In this document: positions 37,979 through 49,753 of the stretch, piece by piece
Position numbering within the stretch: the stretch's first letter is position 1
Layout of the letters: each line of letters opens with the position of its first letter
Assembly: GCA_021018815.1 (NCBI GenBank)
Contig: JAITYX010000025.1
Span: forward strand, 2,886,501-2,950,500
Direction: 5' to 3'
DNA length: 64,000 nt
Source of the DNA: Talinum fruticosum
Taxonomy: Eukaryota; Streptophyta; Magnoliopsida; Caryophyllales; Talinaceae
Program-made: the position numbers and the translations under genes
Notes under the pieces: generated by a model
Told to the model about the DNA's origin: nothing
Database searches by the model: none
The model's input: the letters and a program-made list of their open reading frames with translations, nothing else

Positions 37979-38525
37979 CCTCTAACCGCTTCCGGACCTT
38001 TTCCTTAATCTTCGGAGCCCACTCAGGTTTCATCCTCCTCAACTTACGCTTAATCGGCTTAGCATCTTCGTAAAGTGGAATTTTATGTTCCCTTATACTC
38101 GGATCTATACCCGACATGTCTTTGTAGGACCATGCAAAGACATCTATGAACTCTGTAAGGAGCGAAGTAAATTTCTTCGCTCTTCCGGATATAATGTTCT
38201 CTCGATCTTAACTTCTTGGGGTTGATAAACTAACCCTAGATTAATTGTTATTGTTTCCTCTATTATTGGTGAGCGATTTTCATGATCTTCCATAGATTTT
38301 ATTAGTTCTTTAGGAATTTCTTGTTCATCATTAAAGGCAAAATAATTGAAAGTAAGAGGAGGCAAAGAGTAAGCGGAAAGGTTTACTTTATTAAATAAAG
38401 TAACGAGTACATCAAACTCGAAACTAAAGATATAGAATTGGAAGTGACAGAATTAGGAAAAGAACTAGAAATAACGAAGGAGAAATAAAAGCCCTAGTAC
38501 TAGACTCGAGAAAGAGGCTGCACTC

Positions 38526-38735
38526 CTAAATTGAAAGGGCTTGATAGAGTGGACTTTGTGCGAGTGCGGTCCTCTTAGTTTGAACTTCCCACTTAGCTTG
38601 GGCTATTTTCTTAGCGATAGGTTGATAACCTAGCCCGAAGTTGTAGATGTTAGTGGGTTCAAGGGGTGGAAAAGTAGGGTTGTATGCCCCTCGGCCTGCA
38701 GCAAGACCTGGAAAATACCCCTTCTTCCTAAGCAT
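38526..38735 (-). pseudogene. Gypsy E protease-RT spacer
   Basis: A proline/tyrosine-rich stretch (GAYNPTFPPLEP, GLGYQPI) of the kind found in the long spacer between protease and RT of Tat elements. The block 38144-38365 (VYQPQEVKI...) also belongs here. Confidence 0.5.
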
Positions 38736-38938
38736 CGAATGGACACTAGGGTTACCATAAGGATTGAAGTTAAGTGGTGCTTCACCCTTTTCTAAACCAG
38801 CGACAGTCTCGAATCCGTACAGTTCCTCATCATTGGCATCGTGCTCGATCTTGACTAGGGATTCCTTAGAAGTAATAGTAGCACAAAGATTATCCCCATT
38901 GACGAGTTATAACTTGACCTTTGATGATCATCTTAACT

Positions 38939-39350
38939 TTACGGTGTAGTGTAGAGGGCACTCGCCCGATGATCATGTAACCAAGGGCGTCTTAGAAGTA
39001 AGTTGAAGGTAGCTAGGATATCTAGGACTTGGAATTCGATGTTCCTTTCTACTGGCCCTATATTAATTGGCAAGGTCACTGTTCTTAAGACTGTTCTTTT
39101 AGAATTGTCGTAAGCTCGAAGATGGACAGCCAGTTTAGAGAGTTGTTGCTCCCTAATTCCTAACCTTTTAGTAGTTTTCCAAGGACATATGTTTACTCGC
39201 TGATCCATTGTCTACCAAGGTTAGGGGAACAAACTTGTTGATGCAAGTTATGGTTAAGTAAAGGGCATTGTTGTGTGCAACGCCTTCTTCCGGGAGATCC
39301 TTTTGATCAAAGGTAATAGTTTCATCCCCGCTGTTAACCAATCCTACCAC
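38939..39350 (-). pseudogene. Gypsy E aspartic protease
   Basis: LVDNGSASKHMSLENY has the gypsy protease active site (Asp-Asn-Gly in the Tat lineage). Then comes LRAYDNSKRTVLRTVTLPI, FQVLDI and LLLRRPWLHDHRA, which follow the usual order. A frameshift near 39190 separates the halves. Confidence 0.85.
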
Positions 39351-40074
39351 TTGCTCGGCGTAGTTTCAGGAGAGACCTCGATCTTACTGAGTACATCAAT
39401 TAAAGCTTGTCTATGTTTCTAGGAAGCAATTGTAAGATTGAGATATCGATTTTAATTTACGTAGCCGTTTAAGGATTGGGTCTTCTTCTTTCATAGTTTC
39501 GAGCTCTTTTGGGACTTCCTAAGTCTATTGTGGACCCATGGGTGCATTGTGTCGTCTAGATCTAGTAAGGAATTGGACTGCAAGACTTTTAGTTTCTCCC
39601 AAAAAGTCTTCTTCTTCGAGGGTGGTGTTCCCTAGAAGTCATCGCTATTGTCGTCATCACTACTTCTCGTTTCGTAGACATCTTCTTCATCACTTACCCA
39701 TAGCCCCTGAACTTCTGGATCTAATAGAGGTAAGCTAAGAAGTGGTTTATACTTGTCAACATCTTGGATAAAAACATACGGGTCCCACTAACCTCGAAGT
39801 GGGTTCGGTGAAAATGGCTAAGGTGTCGGTAAAAGGATTTTTATTGTTGTTTGGTTTTTAGCAACCTTAGGTCAAGGGAGTTGGCCATTTTCAAAACATG
39901 CTTTCTAGATGTCCAACACTATTCGATATCGTGTCCTCGTGCATGATGTTATTTGCAAAATTTTCCCACGTCCCAATTTTTGGATTGTTTCACGGTTTCG
40001 ATTACGCTCTAATGGGCGGCAATTCTATTTTTCCCTTTTCCATAAGACCGTCAAGGGTTTTAGTGTAGGTAGCA

Positions 40075-40942
40075 TCAATAGGAGTGCATTCGAGTATACC
40101 TGTTGAGGGCATTGACATCTACACCTCTGCTAGTATTGCTCGTATTGGAGGTTTTCTTATCTTTGGAATGATAATTACCTCTATACCCGGTTGCGACTTT
40201 TGTGGTCGCGGTAGACAACTCTTCTTCTATCAGCAAACCAACATCTCTAAGGATAGAAAAATTCATCATGGGTAGGAACTTGAGGTGTTGATTATAATTG
40301 GGCTGAAGATTTTTCACGATAATCTTAACTTGGTCCTTCTCGGAGGGTCGGTCAACCATGTGGGCAACCTTTGCTCTCCATCCAGGCAAGAAAATCTATG
40401 AAGCTCTCCTTTTCACCTTGCTTGATTAACTCTAAGTCTCCGAGAGTAACAAGTAGATCGGTGTTATAGGAGTAACAGGTAGATTAGTCCAACCGGCGAC
40501 CTTGCGTGTGTCAATTGTATTCGAGTAATGTTCTTAAGAGTCATTGCTCCTAAGAAGTTGCGTACGTGATGATGGGGATTATCGGAACCTTTGAACTTAA
40601 TATCGGGTATGGTAAAATTTGGAGGTAGTTTACCCATAGGGATTGAAGTGAATCCCTTATGATCAAAGTAATGGTTACTGAACATGGATGACTCCCTTAA
40701 CATCTATTCTATCTTATCCACACGTGGATCAAGCTAGGGTTTGGTTTCACGCTTAGGGGATTTGTGTTTGGGACTATTTGGGGAAACAAGCTAGGCGGAG
40801 GTGGAGGACCTAATGTCTCTCCTTTTCTCAAATGCTCGGTTTCCTCATCTCTTTTATTGTCCTCAATAGCCCTTATGATAGTCTTAATATCCCTCGATAT
40901 AGATGATATCCGGTCCTCTTGATCATTCATCCTGGTTTCCAC
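40075..40942 (-). pseudogene. Gypsy E gag
   Basis: N-terminal coiled-coil piece (RMNDQEDRISSISRDIKTII, 40942-40709), then a GKLPPNFTIPDIKFKGSDNP and HHHVRNF stretch (40703-40464), then WRAKVAHMVDRPSEKDQVK and LQPNYNQHLKF (40389-40075). This is the retrotransposon gag capsid domain order. Frames are shifted between pieces. The region 40060-39360 continues gag/protease text with stops. Confidence 0.8.
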
Positions 40943-42112
40943 CTCGGCTATGTTCTCATTAAGTAAGCCGAGGTTAAGAGAATGTTATAGGTTTAGATCC
41001 ATTGGAAGGGAACTCGTTCTTGAGTACTTGTCTCATGGCGAAGAGTAGATTAAAGCGGTGTGGTGTACACCGAAGCTTGTCGCACCGGTATAGACCGGTG
41101 GAGTAGAGAGAAAAGAAGATGTGCCGGACTCTTTGATGAGGTGTTATAATCTTTTAAAGCTCGAATTCCAACGATACTCGGTTGTCGAAGACTTCCCTAT
41201 TCTGCGGCCCAAAGGATGAGGTTTATGACCATGCGAGAGAATACCACTTTTGAGAGGAAGGGACTTAACCAGCGGACCAGAAGAGACTAAGGATGCTTTT
41301 ATTTGGATGCACATAAAGAATGCAATGATGAGAAAGAAATGATGATGTAGCTAATGAACGAATGATCCTTAAAGAAAATATGCTTTCTATTCTAGCTAAG
41401 TGATAATGCATTTCCTTATATTTGAAATAAATTTGCTTTGGGCCAAATGCGAAAAGAAGCTCCCTTAATTTGAGATGGAATTTATTTGGCTAATACAAAT
41501 GAGGTGAATTTGATTTGGCTAATGCAAATGCACTCACCTAATATGAGGTGAATTTGATTTGGCCAATGCAAATGCAAAATGGAAATGTGAATGAAAAAAA
41601 AAAAAGAAAACAAAAGAAAGAAAAACTAACTAACCAAAGATAAAGGGGATCTTCGGTAAGACCCCTTTTGGACTGACAAGCGTTAGCTTACTTAGACCGC
41701 TTAGAGAAATTTTTTGGTATGACTCGAAGTACAAATAATGGACTAACCCTAGTAGGAAAAGGGGATTTTTTACTTTTAGCTAAATGCACATAATGGACCG
41801 ACTCTAGGAAATTTATTAAAGTGTTTTATTTTCACCGATGCAACGGCTAGTCGAGCACTCTTCACCTATTCCTAAAGCCTCACAAGTAGGCATGGGCAAT
41901 GGGCAGGGGCCCCAATGGGTATCCAGGGCCGGGCTTAAAAAGAGGGTCAAAGCCCATTTTTTTAGTTAAGAGGGTCGGGCCCAAAGGGCCACCAAAAAAA
42001 GGGTCATACGCGGGTCATGCACGGGTCATTTGTGGGCCAATTCGGGAAGCCCATCCGGTCCTGTCTCTCACGCGGTCATGCCCAAAACCCTTTTGCCATT
42101 GCTCTCTCTCAC

Positions 42113-42405
42113 ATGCCCTGTCTCTCTGTCCATCGTGTTCTCGCCTCTCTCTCTCTGCATCGCACGCCTAGTCTCTCTCGCCGTCGCTCTTCCACCATCT
42201 CGCGACCGTCGCCGGTGAACCGGAGCCCGAAGCTTTCGCCACGGTCGCTCTCTCTCTCTCGCATGCCCTGTCTCTCTGTCTATCGTGTTCTCGCTGCCAT
42301 TACTCTCTCTCTCTCGCACGCCTGTCTCTCTCGTCGTCGCTCTTCCACCATCTCGCCACCGTCGCCGGTGAGCCGGAGCCGAAGCCTTCGTCACCGTCGC
42401 TCTCT
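42113..42405. repeat. Tandem duplication, period 150 bp
   Basis: Two copies starting ATGCCCTGTCTCTCTGTC (42113, 42263), CT-rich, each with a CCGTCGCCGGTGA word. Looks like a 5'-leader sequence. Both frames give long Ser/Arg-rich artefact ORFs. Confidence 0.8.
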
Positions 42406-43114
42406 CTCTCCGCGCTCGCCGAAACCCTAATTTAGCCAGTGCTGCTTCCTTCTGCTCCCACTCCGCGAGTACATGCTTTGTATTTTTCGAAATTGGGTTT
42501 CTTTGTTACGTTTTGAATTGGGTTTTGTTGCTCTTACGCTTTGAATTGGGTTTTGCTTTTCATTGATGAGTCTAGTTTTCTTATCACTTGTCACAATGTG
42601 TAATTTGGAGATATTAAGGATGACTTGTGTAATTTGGAGAGGAGCAATGCAACTAGTAATTCTAGTTACAGCTCGGTGAATCTCCCCTACCGGCTTTCCG
42701 GGATAGTTGATTCATTATCCGTATATTCTTTATGGATGGTACTCGAAGTCTGGAGGGGTTTGATTTCCTCTCTTCTGCCTTCATCTTGGACAAGTTTGCT
42801 ACATTTTTCTTGGGTTTGCAGCATGGTGTTTGAATTTTGATTTCTTCCGAGTTGGGTCCGATTGTGAGTGCATGGCAACCCAATGACAAAAAATGAGTCA
42901 TATACTTGGAATTTTCAAGTACTTCCCGTTTGAGCAATTGGCCCTTTAATAATTAAATTAGGGTGAAAAGCTGAATAGATTGCTTGGGAGTTTAGAATTC
43001 AATGGTAACGTGTCAAGACTATTGTGTTTGGAATATCTTCGGAGGGTCTATTATGCATTTTAGAAAAGAAGGTGCATCAGATTATCATTCAATTTCTAGC
43101 TACACTTTGTCTAT

Positions 43115-43835
43115 GACTACTATGTTTTTGAATCTAGATATGGTACGATTGATGAGCTCAAGAGCTGTTGTGAATAAGTTCCATGAAGTTGATATAAAAG
43201 TTCTTGGAGATGTTGTCTTAAATCATCGTTGTGCAAACTACCAGAATCAAAGTGGTGTTTGGAATATCTTTGGAGGTTCTCTTAATTGGGATGATCGTGC
43301 GAGTCGTTTCGATGACCCTCATTTCCATGTATGCCATTTTTTTCTGTTATTAATCAAATATAGTGGTCTTAGTCATTACTTTAATGTCATTCTAATTGAT
43401 TTAGGCTTCATTATAACTTGTAAGTGTTATATATCGGTGCAGCACTATATAGGCTTTTAGAGATTTATATTAGGCTGCATATCCATATGGAGATCAATTG
43501 CATAACAGATTAAGAACCATAACATCCAGGGTAAGGGAATAAGAGCAGTGGAGATAACTTCCATGCTTGCACTTGATATATTTCCTTGGTTCTTTTAAGG
43601 GTCATCATGTAGTAGGAAACTTTTCGAGGCTCTCTGTAATCTCATCTTTCCCATGGATATCCTGTAGGGGCATTGGAGATTTCATAGTGGAAAGGAAATA
43701 CAGGGGTATGCCTATATATTGACTCACCCCAGAACACCATCGGTTTTCTATGACCACATATTTTCACACTACCAATCGAAATATCGGCACTTATGTCTTT
43801 CGGAACAAGGAAAAAGTTACATTGCGGAAGTGTTG
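43115..43835 (+). pseudogene. Captured alpha-amylase gene fragment (plastidial AMY3-like), three exons
   Basis: Exon I (about 43115-43328): SRYGTIDELK, a frameshift, then NKFHEVDIKVLGDVVLNHRC and SGVWNIFGGSLNWDDRA, ending DDPHF before a GT. Exon II (about 43529-43573): GNKSSGDNFHA with one base missing. Exon III (from 43678, after an AG): [20 protein letters not shown] and [11 protein letters not shown], to about 43835. These are conserved glycoside hydrolase family 13 stretches; DVVLNHR is the region-I motif. The catalytic Asp/Glu exons between II and III are missing. Introns are retained, so it was copied from genomic DNA. Cannot make an active enzyme. Confidence 0.88.
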
Positions 43836-44757
43836 TAAGTTTTTTTTTTCTGATTTGTTCTCTACACAATACAAGCCATCTCCCATATGTAATAACAATT
43901 CCCCCTCTGGACCCTGGTTTGCACTGATAGTGGAATCAAAACTATAATATATTCGAGTTCTTTATGTGAAGAACTTAAATTTTACATGTTTATCTATTCT
44001 TAATTCTCTTAAATAAAATGGATTTTTTTCTTCTCAATTTCTATTTCTCATCTCCCCACTCCCCAAAAAAAATCGAAAAAATGGACCTCTTGCTTTATGC
44101 TATCAAACCAAGCATTAACATCAAATGTTTAGCTCAGGCCCATGGGCCGGTTATGGACGGTCCAGGGTCGGCTAGCCCATGACCCGACCCAATCCATTTA
44201 TTTTTCCCTGGCCCGGCCCGACCCTTTATAGAAATGGGTCGACCACGACCCGACCTGGCCCGGCCCGCTGCCCGACCCTACTCACAAGTAAAGGATTAAA
44301 TCTAAAACACATACATTCATTCAAGCATGAAAATGAAGTCAAAGGGATCACCTAATAGTCAAAAGTTCTATGGTCAAAAGAGGTTTATACTAGGTAGGAT
44401 ATATGGTGACTCATAATCAGAGAATTTGGTCCTCCGTGTGGGGCACGACAGGAGAAAAGACCAGAATCCTTGGTGCCTCTCGGTGAACCAAGCGAGTTTG
44501 ACCCAAGAGCGTGTGCTACGAGGGAAGAGGTACCGTTTCCTTGGGCAATCAAGCCTAGTTGAGCCCGCCTAGGATCCGAGTGGGAGCCTCATTCTAGAAA
44601 GGGTAAACAGGGGGTAGAATAAACTTTTCTTAGGGGTCCAAAACAGTATTTAAACTATGTTCAAAGGTTGCTAAATGCGGGATGCCTAAGGCGAACACAT
44701 CATAAAAATACACTACTTTTCAAATTTTCAAGTTTCGCCCTCTTAATAAATGATTTA

Positions 44758-44775
44758 TCCTCGGTAGAGTCACCA
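44758..44775 (-). promoter_or_regulatory. Primer-binding site of gypsy E
   Basis: TGGTGACTCTACCGAGGA on the minus strand, two bases after the 5' LTR. Close to TGGCGACTCCACTGGGGA, which I recall as a usual Tat primer site. Confidence 0.8.
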
Positions 44776-44777
44776 TC

Positions 44778-46718
44778 TGTAGGAACCACGGCATGGACGG
44801 GATCCGGACCGAGCTTCCCCACATGCCTTTTTTGGCGTTTTCTCGGGTTTTGGAAAATAGGATTTAGAAAGGAATTTTTAAATGTAGGGATGAACCTTTT
44901 ATTAAGATTAAATCTAATTTAAAGTGAATTAGGTAAGTTTGAATGATGGTTTTATTAATTATTTTATTTTATAAATTATTTTTAGAATTCCCAAGATATT
45001 ATCTCCTAATTGAAGAAATAAAAGAAATTAGAAATTAGGTTCTTCCGCGAGGTTTTAGGGACAGATTGGTGTGAAAATATCGGTCCGGACCCAAGCCTCA
45101 GCTCGCTGACCACCTAGTACAGGCGGCAGCTTGCACTCGGCGGTCACCGGCGCCGGCTAGGGGCTCAGGCTGAAACGATCGGCCTCGCCCTTTGTCTTAG
45201 CGAGACAAATCCGGATCTCTTTTTTTTTTTTTTATCCTGCAATCGAGAAAATAATCGAGATACAATTTTAACAAGAATAAAGTACAAAAAGGGAGTCGCT
45301 AGTCGGTTTTTAGGAAGAAAACTAACAAAAACAAAAACTTGCTCTTTCAATCTTAGTATGAGAAAACTAAGACTAAAAGAGACTAAAATTGACTCCATCG
45401 GTCTTTGAGCCGAGAATCGGATCGGGAGCGAGGGTACGATAATTTGACTAGTATACTAAAATAATATGCTAAACACAAACATATAACATGCTAAACGATA
45501 ATAAAAAGCAACCAAACGAGAATTAAAGGAAAGCAATAAAGAAAGTGATAAAGAAAGAAAAGTAGAAAATTAATACATTACATTGAGCGGGGAGGAATTG
45601 AAAAAGCCATTACATCTCTTTAATCCACAATACGGAAAGCGATAAATAAAACATAAATCAAATAACCGTTTGAAGGCTGAATGATTGCCCTCGAGGTTGT
45701 CCCACCTTTCGATCCGGATCTCTACATCTGGATCTCTTGATGCGACAACGATGAACTAAAGAAAGGGCTTGTTTTTGTGAATTATGTAAAAGGTGAATGT
45801 GTAAGGAGTAGGAAGGATCGGTTGAATAAGCACCCAAGTATCAGAATAACTAAATATTCTTTAGCTCTTTGCACAAATTCAACGACAATAAGTAGAGAAA
45901 AGATGAATGTTTGATATTAATTTCGGCAGAGTAACGTTTAGGTATGAGTGCTCTTATTAGTTTTCTGCAGACATTATGCATAAAAGAAATTCGTACGGGG
46001 AATGAGAGCCAAGACTCTATATTTTTGGGGAGAGACCTAAGTCACAAATGACCTAGGGTTTACACTAAGCCAGCTGTCCAAGCAGTTGCAAACAAACCGT
46101 GATAGAATCCCACAAGATTGAATCGGATAAAGTAAGGATAGAACCGGATAGAATCCGGTTCACGGCGCCGACCACTAGGGCATGCTTAGGGTTTCGTGCC
46201 CTAGCGTGTTTCCAAGGGATTCTCCAAGCCAAAACGCAGCGTTTCACTTAAAATTCGGGGTTACGAGGTGTCGGCCACGACGTCGTTTTGAGGAAAACTC
46301 GTAGTCTCGTGTGGACTGTTTTGTGGAGCTTAAATGCAACACTTTGATGCTTGTAATCATGAAATGCAACATTTTAAAGCCGTCTTCGAGTGTTCAGCTC
46401 ATTGTCCGATTGGATAAAAGTAAAATATGATATTCTAAGCTTAGAATTTTTGGTACACAACACTGGACTCCATTGTCTCCGAAGGCTTGACCCGGTTCTT
46501 GGATCGTCCGAAAGAAAGAGGGATTTTTGGATCGACCTAAGGCAAAAGACTATTTATATGGTGTTAGGGATTTTTTGTGGTTTACTGGCTTTTGTCGCAT
46601 TAATCAAACACAGTTTGAGATCCAAATCCTCAAGCAGGACTCGGGATTTCATCATCGGGCCAAGAAAATAAAATATAAAATCAAAGAGATAAGAGACGAC
46701 ACTTTTTAGGTGTTTACA
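44778..46718 (-). repeat. 5' LTR of gypsy E
   Basis: Begins TGTAAACACCTAAAAAGTGT at 46718 and ends GGTTCCTACA at 44778. Collinear with 27385-29359 along its length. Confidence 0.92.
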
Positions 46719-47138
46719 CTCTGTTGCCGCCTCCCTTCCTCCAAAACTCGCAACCTCTGTCATCCTCTAGTTGATGGTGCTTTCACCACCGCTGCTACTC
46801 CTACAATATTTATTGGCTCAATGACTGTTCCCTACTTCTCGTGGATCTATCTCTTCCTTTGCTAGACCCAATGTATATTATGATGAACATGGTTTCTTCA
46901 AGTGCTCTTGAGTCGACTTTTCCCTACTTATCATGCGATTTCGTAACACCTTACTCTTCTACTCCATTACCTTCTTTGTCCGATGTATCATGGACCATCC
47001 TTGCCTCAATTTTGCCTCTTCTTCATCCAAGCTTGTTCTCTACCAATGTTAAACACTAATTAACAACCACACTCTCAAAAGTTGAAGACTTTCTCCCGTG
47101 GTAAACTCGGTTTACTACCTTCCTCGTCAAGCAACAAC
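46719..47138 (+). pseudogene. Copia G gag-like remnant
   Basis: A degraded coding-like stretch (for example 46841-47059) between gypsy E and the hAT-like element. Assigned to an old copia element because copia integrase follows to the right. No diagnostic gag motif is seen. Confidence 0.35.
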
Positions 47139-48347
47139 CTATATAAAGAAAACTAGACCGGAACGGTCGGTTCAACCGATTGGACCGAGAGCCGGCAAGT
47201 TCTATGGCCCGGTTACTCTCAAAAATCATCCAAAACAATGATCTCTCGGAAAACTTGGTCTAACCCGGTCGACCTTGGGAAATCGTGCAACCTGGCCTAC
47301 CCGCAATTAGACCGAGATTTTCCTAGTTACATGAAAATGCTTGAAGGAGCATAGAGAAGGCTTTGAGTTTGCAACCACATCCAAGAAAGGATTGTGATTA
47401 TAAATATCATTAACCAGTGCCATGAAATAAATTATCAAAACTCGACCTCTTTCAACGACAGACTAAATCAATTCGTTTCAATTTTGACAGTACGAAGCAT
47501 ATGACTTCTTCACAAAGACCTCAACAGGTGTATCTAGAAACTTGTTCGATCTAGGATGACTACCGTTGAGCTCGAACTTCAAGTTACCTAATTTGAGCAC
47601 ATTCATGACCAACTCGATCGTAATGGAGCTATTGGATTCAAATTATTTGTGTTAATCAAGCAAAAAGGAACATATAAGAGAGAAAGGGGAGGGGGATGGG
47701 GAGGCTAAAGGAGCAAAGAAGGATGAGAGGGGACGACCGAAAGAGCACGAGAGAAGTGCAAAGGATCGGAGGAGAGAGAAATTGGAAAAAGAAGGGCGCA
47801 AGCGAGAAGAAGGAAGGAGTAAGAAGGGATTTCTAAGATTTGTTTTAATGTATCAAAGGCTTAAGTGTTAATAGTGGAATATACGTTATGGGCTTAAATT
47901 TTGGACGAGAAAAGATTAAATAGGTTTTTTTATCACTTTTAGTAGTTTAGTATAAAAATGATTTTAGGTATTATATCTTGTGTCAAGTTTGTTGTGAATG
48001 TGATTAATTGATTATGAGCATTATGTTCAATTTTATGTATTAATTGTTTCTTGTGTGATGGGGAAATTGAAATATTAATGCTCTAATCATTATATTTTGT
48101 GTGGAAAAGGTAGAATTTGAAGACTCAAATTAATGTAATATAATACTTATGTTAGAGAAAACAACCAAAAAATGGCTGAAGACATATAAAGAAATAACTC
48201 CATGGTCAACGGGTTCATACCAATTCAACCCGTTCCAACTAGTAAATCGGATCAACCACTCTAACCCGATTTAAAAAATATGATCGGTTGACCCATCAAT
48301 CCACTCTCCCAACTGAATCGATGAGTAGGTCGGTTTTCTTAACATAG
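47139..48347. mobile_element. hAT-like non-autonomous element, 1.21 kb
   Basis: Ends CTATATAAAGAAAACTAGAC and, reverse-complemented, CTATGTTAAGAAAACCGACC, flanked by a perfect 8-bp duplication GCAACAAC (47131-47138, 48348-48355). The subterminal regions repeat GGTCGGTTCAACCGATT-like words. No transposase. The 8-bp duplication points to hAT, although the terminal repeat is not one I recognise. Confidence 0.8.
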
Positions 48348-48900
48348 GCAACAACTTCACGAATTTATTAATAGTTCTTTCTCGCACCCATTGACCTATA
48401 CAATTCACCATCATGGAGCACATCGCCTGAACCTGTCATACACGGTCTGCTTCTTCTGTCTCAGGGCTAAGGGAAATCGAATTAAGCACAACACTAGGGG
48501 AGGTTGAGATAAGGCTAAAGGAAGGCCCAATCGGAATGAAAGAGGTTGTCGACGATAGGGTGGCAGAAAACTTATTAGTAGATATGTTTGTGTCGGGATA
48601 ATAACTGCTAGGTTTTGCTTGATGATTCTTTTGTCTTTATTCGGGACAAGGAAATGTGGAAATTTCTGCTTTTGGTGCCAAGGGAGATCTTTATCCCATA
48701 CCTCTTCGAAGGCCACTCTTCCTTCATTATGCTAACCTAACACTCATCAACCTGCTCACATCTAGCATCATCATTCAGGCCATCCTAGTTCTAGAGTTTT
48801 ATCATCTTTACATACTAACAAACAATTCTTCAAACTTCAAAAACTTTTATAGTTGTTTTTTTTGTTACATGGGCAAGTCTACTAGATTAATGTTTTATTA
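48348..48900 (+). other. Copia G internal stretch without clear domains
   Basis: Continuation of the old copia element. No diagnostic motif was found before integrase. Confidence 0.3.
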
Positions 48901-49720
48901 GGTTGAACATTATTTAGATAAATCTTTATTTTTAATTCATAGTGATATTTGACAATTTTCTATATATTCCGCTGACGGTTACAAATATTACATTATATTT
49001 TGTTGATAATTATTCTGGATATTTATGGCTTTATCCTATGACGAATGAAGAATAAATCATATGTTTTTCCAATTTTTCGTTTTTTAAAAAATTAGTGGAA
49101 AATCTTTTTAATGTCAAAATCAAATATTTTAAAAGTGATGGGAAAATAATATGATAATCAACCTCTCATAGTTTTTTAATAGATAGTGAGATTTATTTTT
49201 GAAAATTTGTCCCTAACACTCAACAACAAAATAGTGTCGTAAAACGGAAACAATGCCATGTATATGGGATCGCAAGAACCTTGCTTATTGATGCCACCTT
49301 GCCAATTTCTTTTTGGCATGATGCAGTTTCCGCTAATACATCTCTCATCAACCACTTGCCAACTCCCATTCTAAAAGGGTTGTAGTTTTCTTCGTGTCTT
49401 TGGGAGTTAATATTTTCCTAATTTAACTCTTAAGGTTAAACATAAACTTCAATATGTGTCTATAAGACGTGTTTTCTTATGTTATATCTCATATTATAAA
49501 GCTTAACACATGGATAAAACTTCTTTGTATACAAATTTATATAAGTTAAAATGTTGTTTTTATGAACATGTGTTTCCGTATGTAGAAATCATGAATTCTA
49601 GAACATTGCCCCTATCTCCTAAACATGTCCCCCTCTCCATCGTAGTCATCCACGTTGACCACCTAATTTATACCTCCTCAAATTATCTCATTCCCAACAG
49701 CTAACCTTACCCACTCACCT
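48901..49720 (+). pseudogene. Copia G integrase
   Basis: HSDI, a stop, ADGYKYYIIF and NYSGYLWLYPMTNEE are the start of the copia integrase core. LVENLFNVKIKYFKSDG, then NTQQQNSVVKRKQCHVYGIA (usual form TPQQNGVVERKHRHI) and TLPISFWHDAVSANTSLINH complete it. Stops and small deletions throughout. The last part (about 49510-49704) matches the integrase C-terminus (LYKLKCCFYEHVFP). Confidence 0.8.
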
Positions 49721-49753
49721 AAATTCCGCAAAGCTCAACCTAAACGCATATAG

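Larger units (their letters stand above)
41887..44280. mobile_element. hAT-type transposon carrying alpha-amylase exons (2.39 kb)
   Basis: Exact boundaries: 8-bp target duplication CTCACAAG (41879-41886 and 44281-44288) and ends TAGGCATGGGCAATGGGC and, reverse-complemented, TAGGGTCGGGCAGCGGGC. Subterminal GGGCC/GGCCC richness is typical of plant hATs. It lies in the 5' leader of gypsy E. No hAT transposase is visible. A CT-rich tandem duplication (42113-42405) and alpha-amylase exon fragments (43115-43835) fill the interior. Confidence 0.93.
27385..46718 (-). mobile_element. Tat-type Ty3/gypsy retrotransposon E with both LTRs
   Basis: Minus-strand element: 5' LTR 44778-46718, primer-binding site, gag, protease, RT, RNase H, a second (archaeal-type) RNase H, integrase, polypurine tract, 3' LTR 27385-29359. 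The second RNase H before integrase is the mark of the Tat lineage (Ogre/Retand relatives). A CACTA (31030-36653) and a hAT (41887-44280) are inserted in it; without them E is about 11.3 kb. Over a ~260-bp stretch I aligned, the LTRs differ at roughly one base in ten, so E is old. No clean target duplication is visible (CCTCG left, CTCTG right). Confidence 0.92.

Noticed and set aside
27380..46723. Target duplication of gypsy E (CCTCG versus CTCTG)
   Set aside because: Three of five bases differ, so I do not claim a duplication. The LTRs and primer site are enough to call the element.
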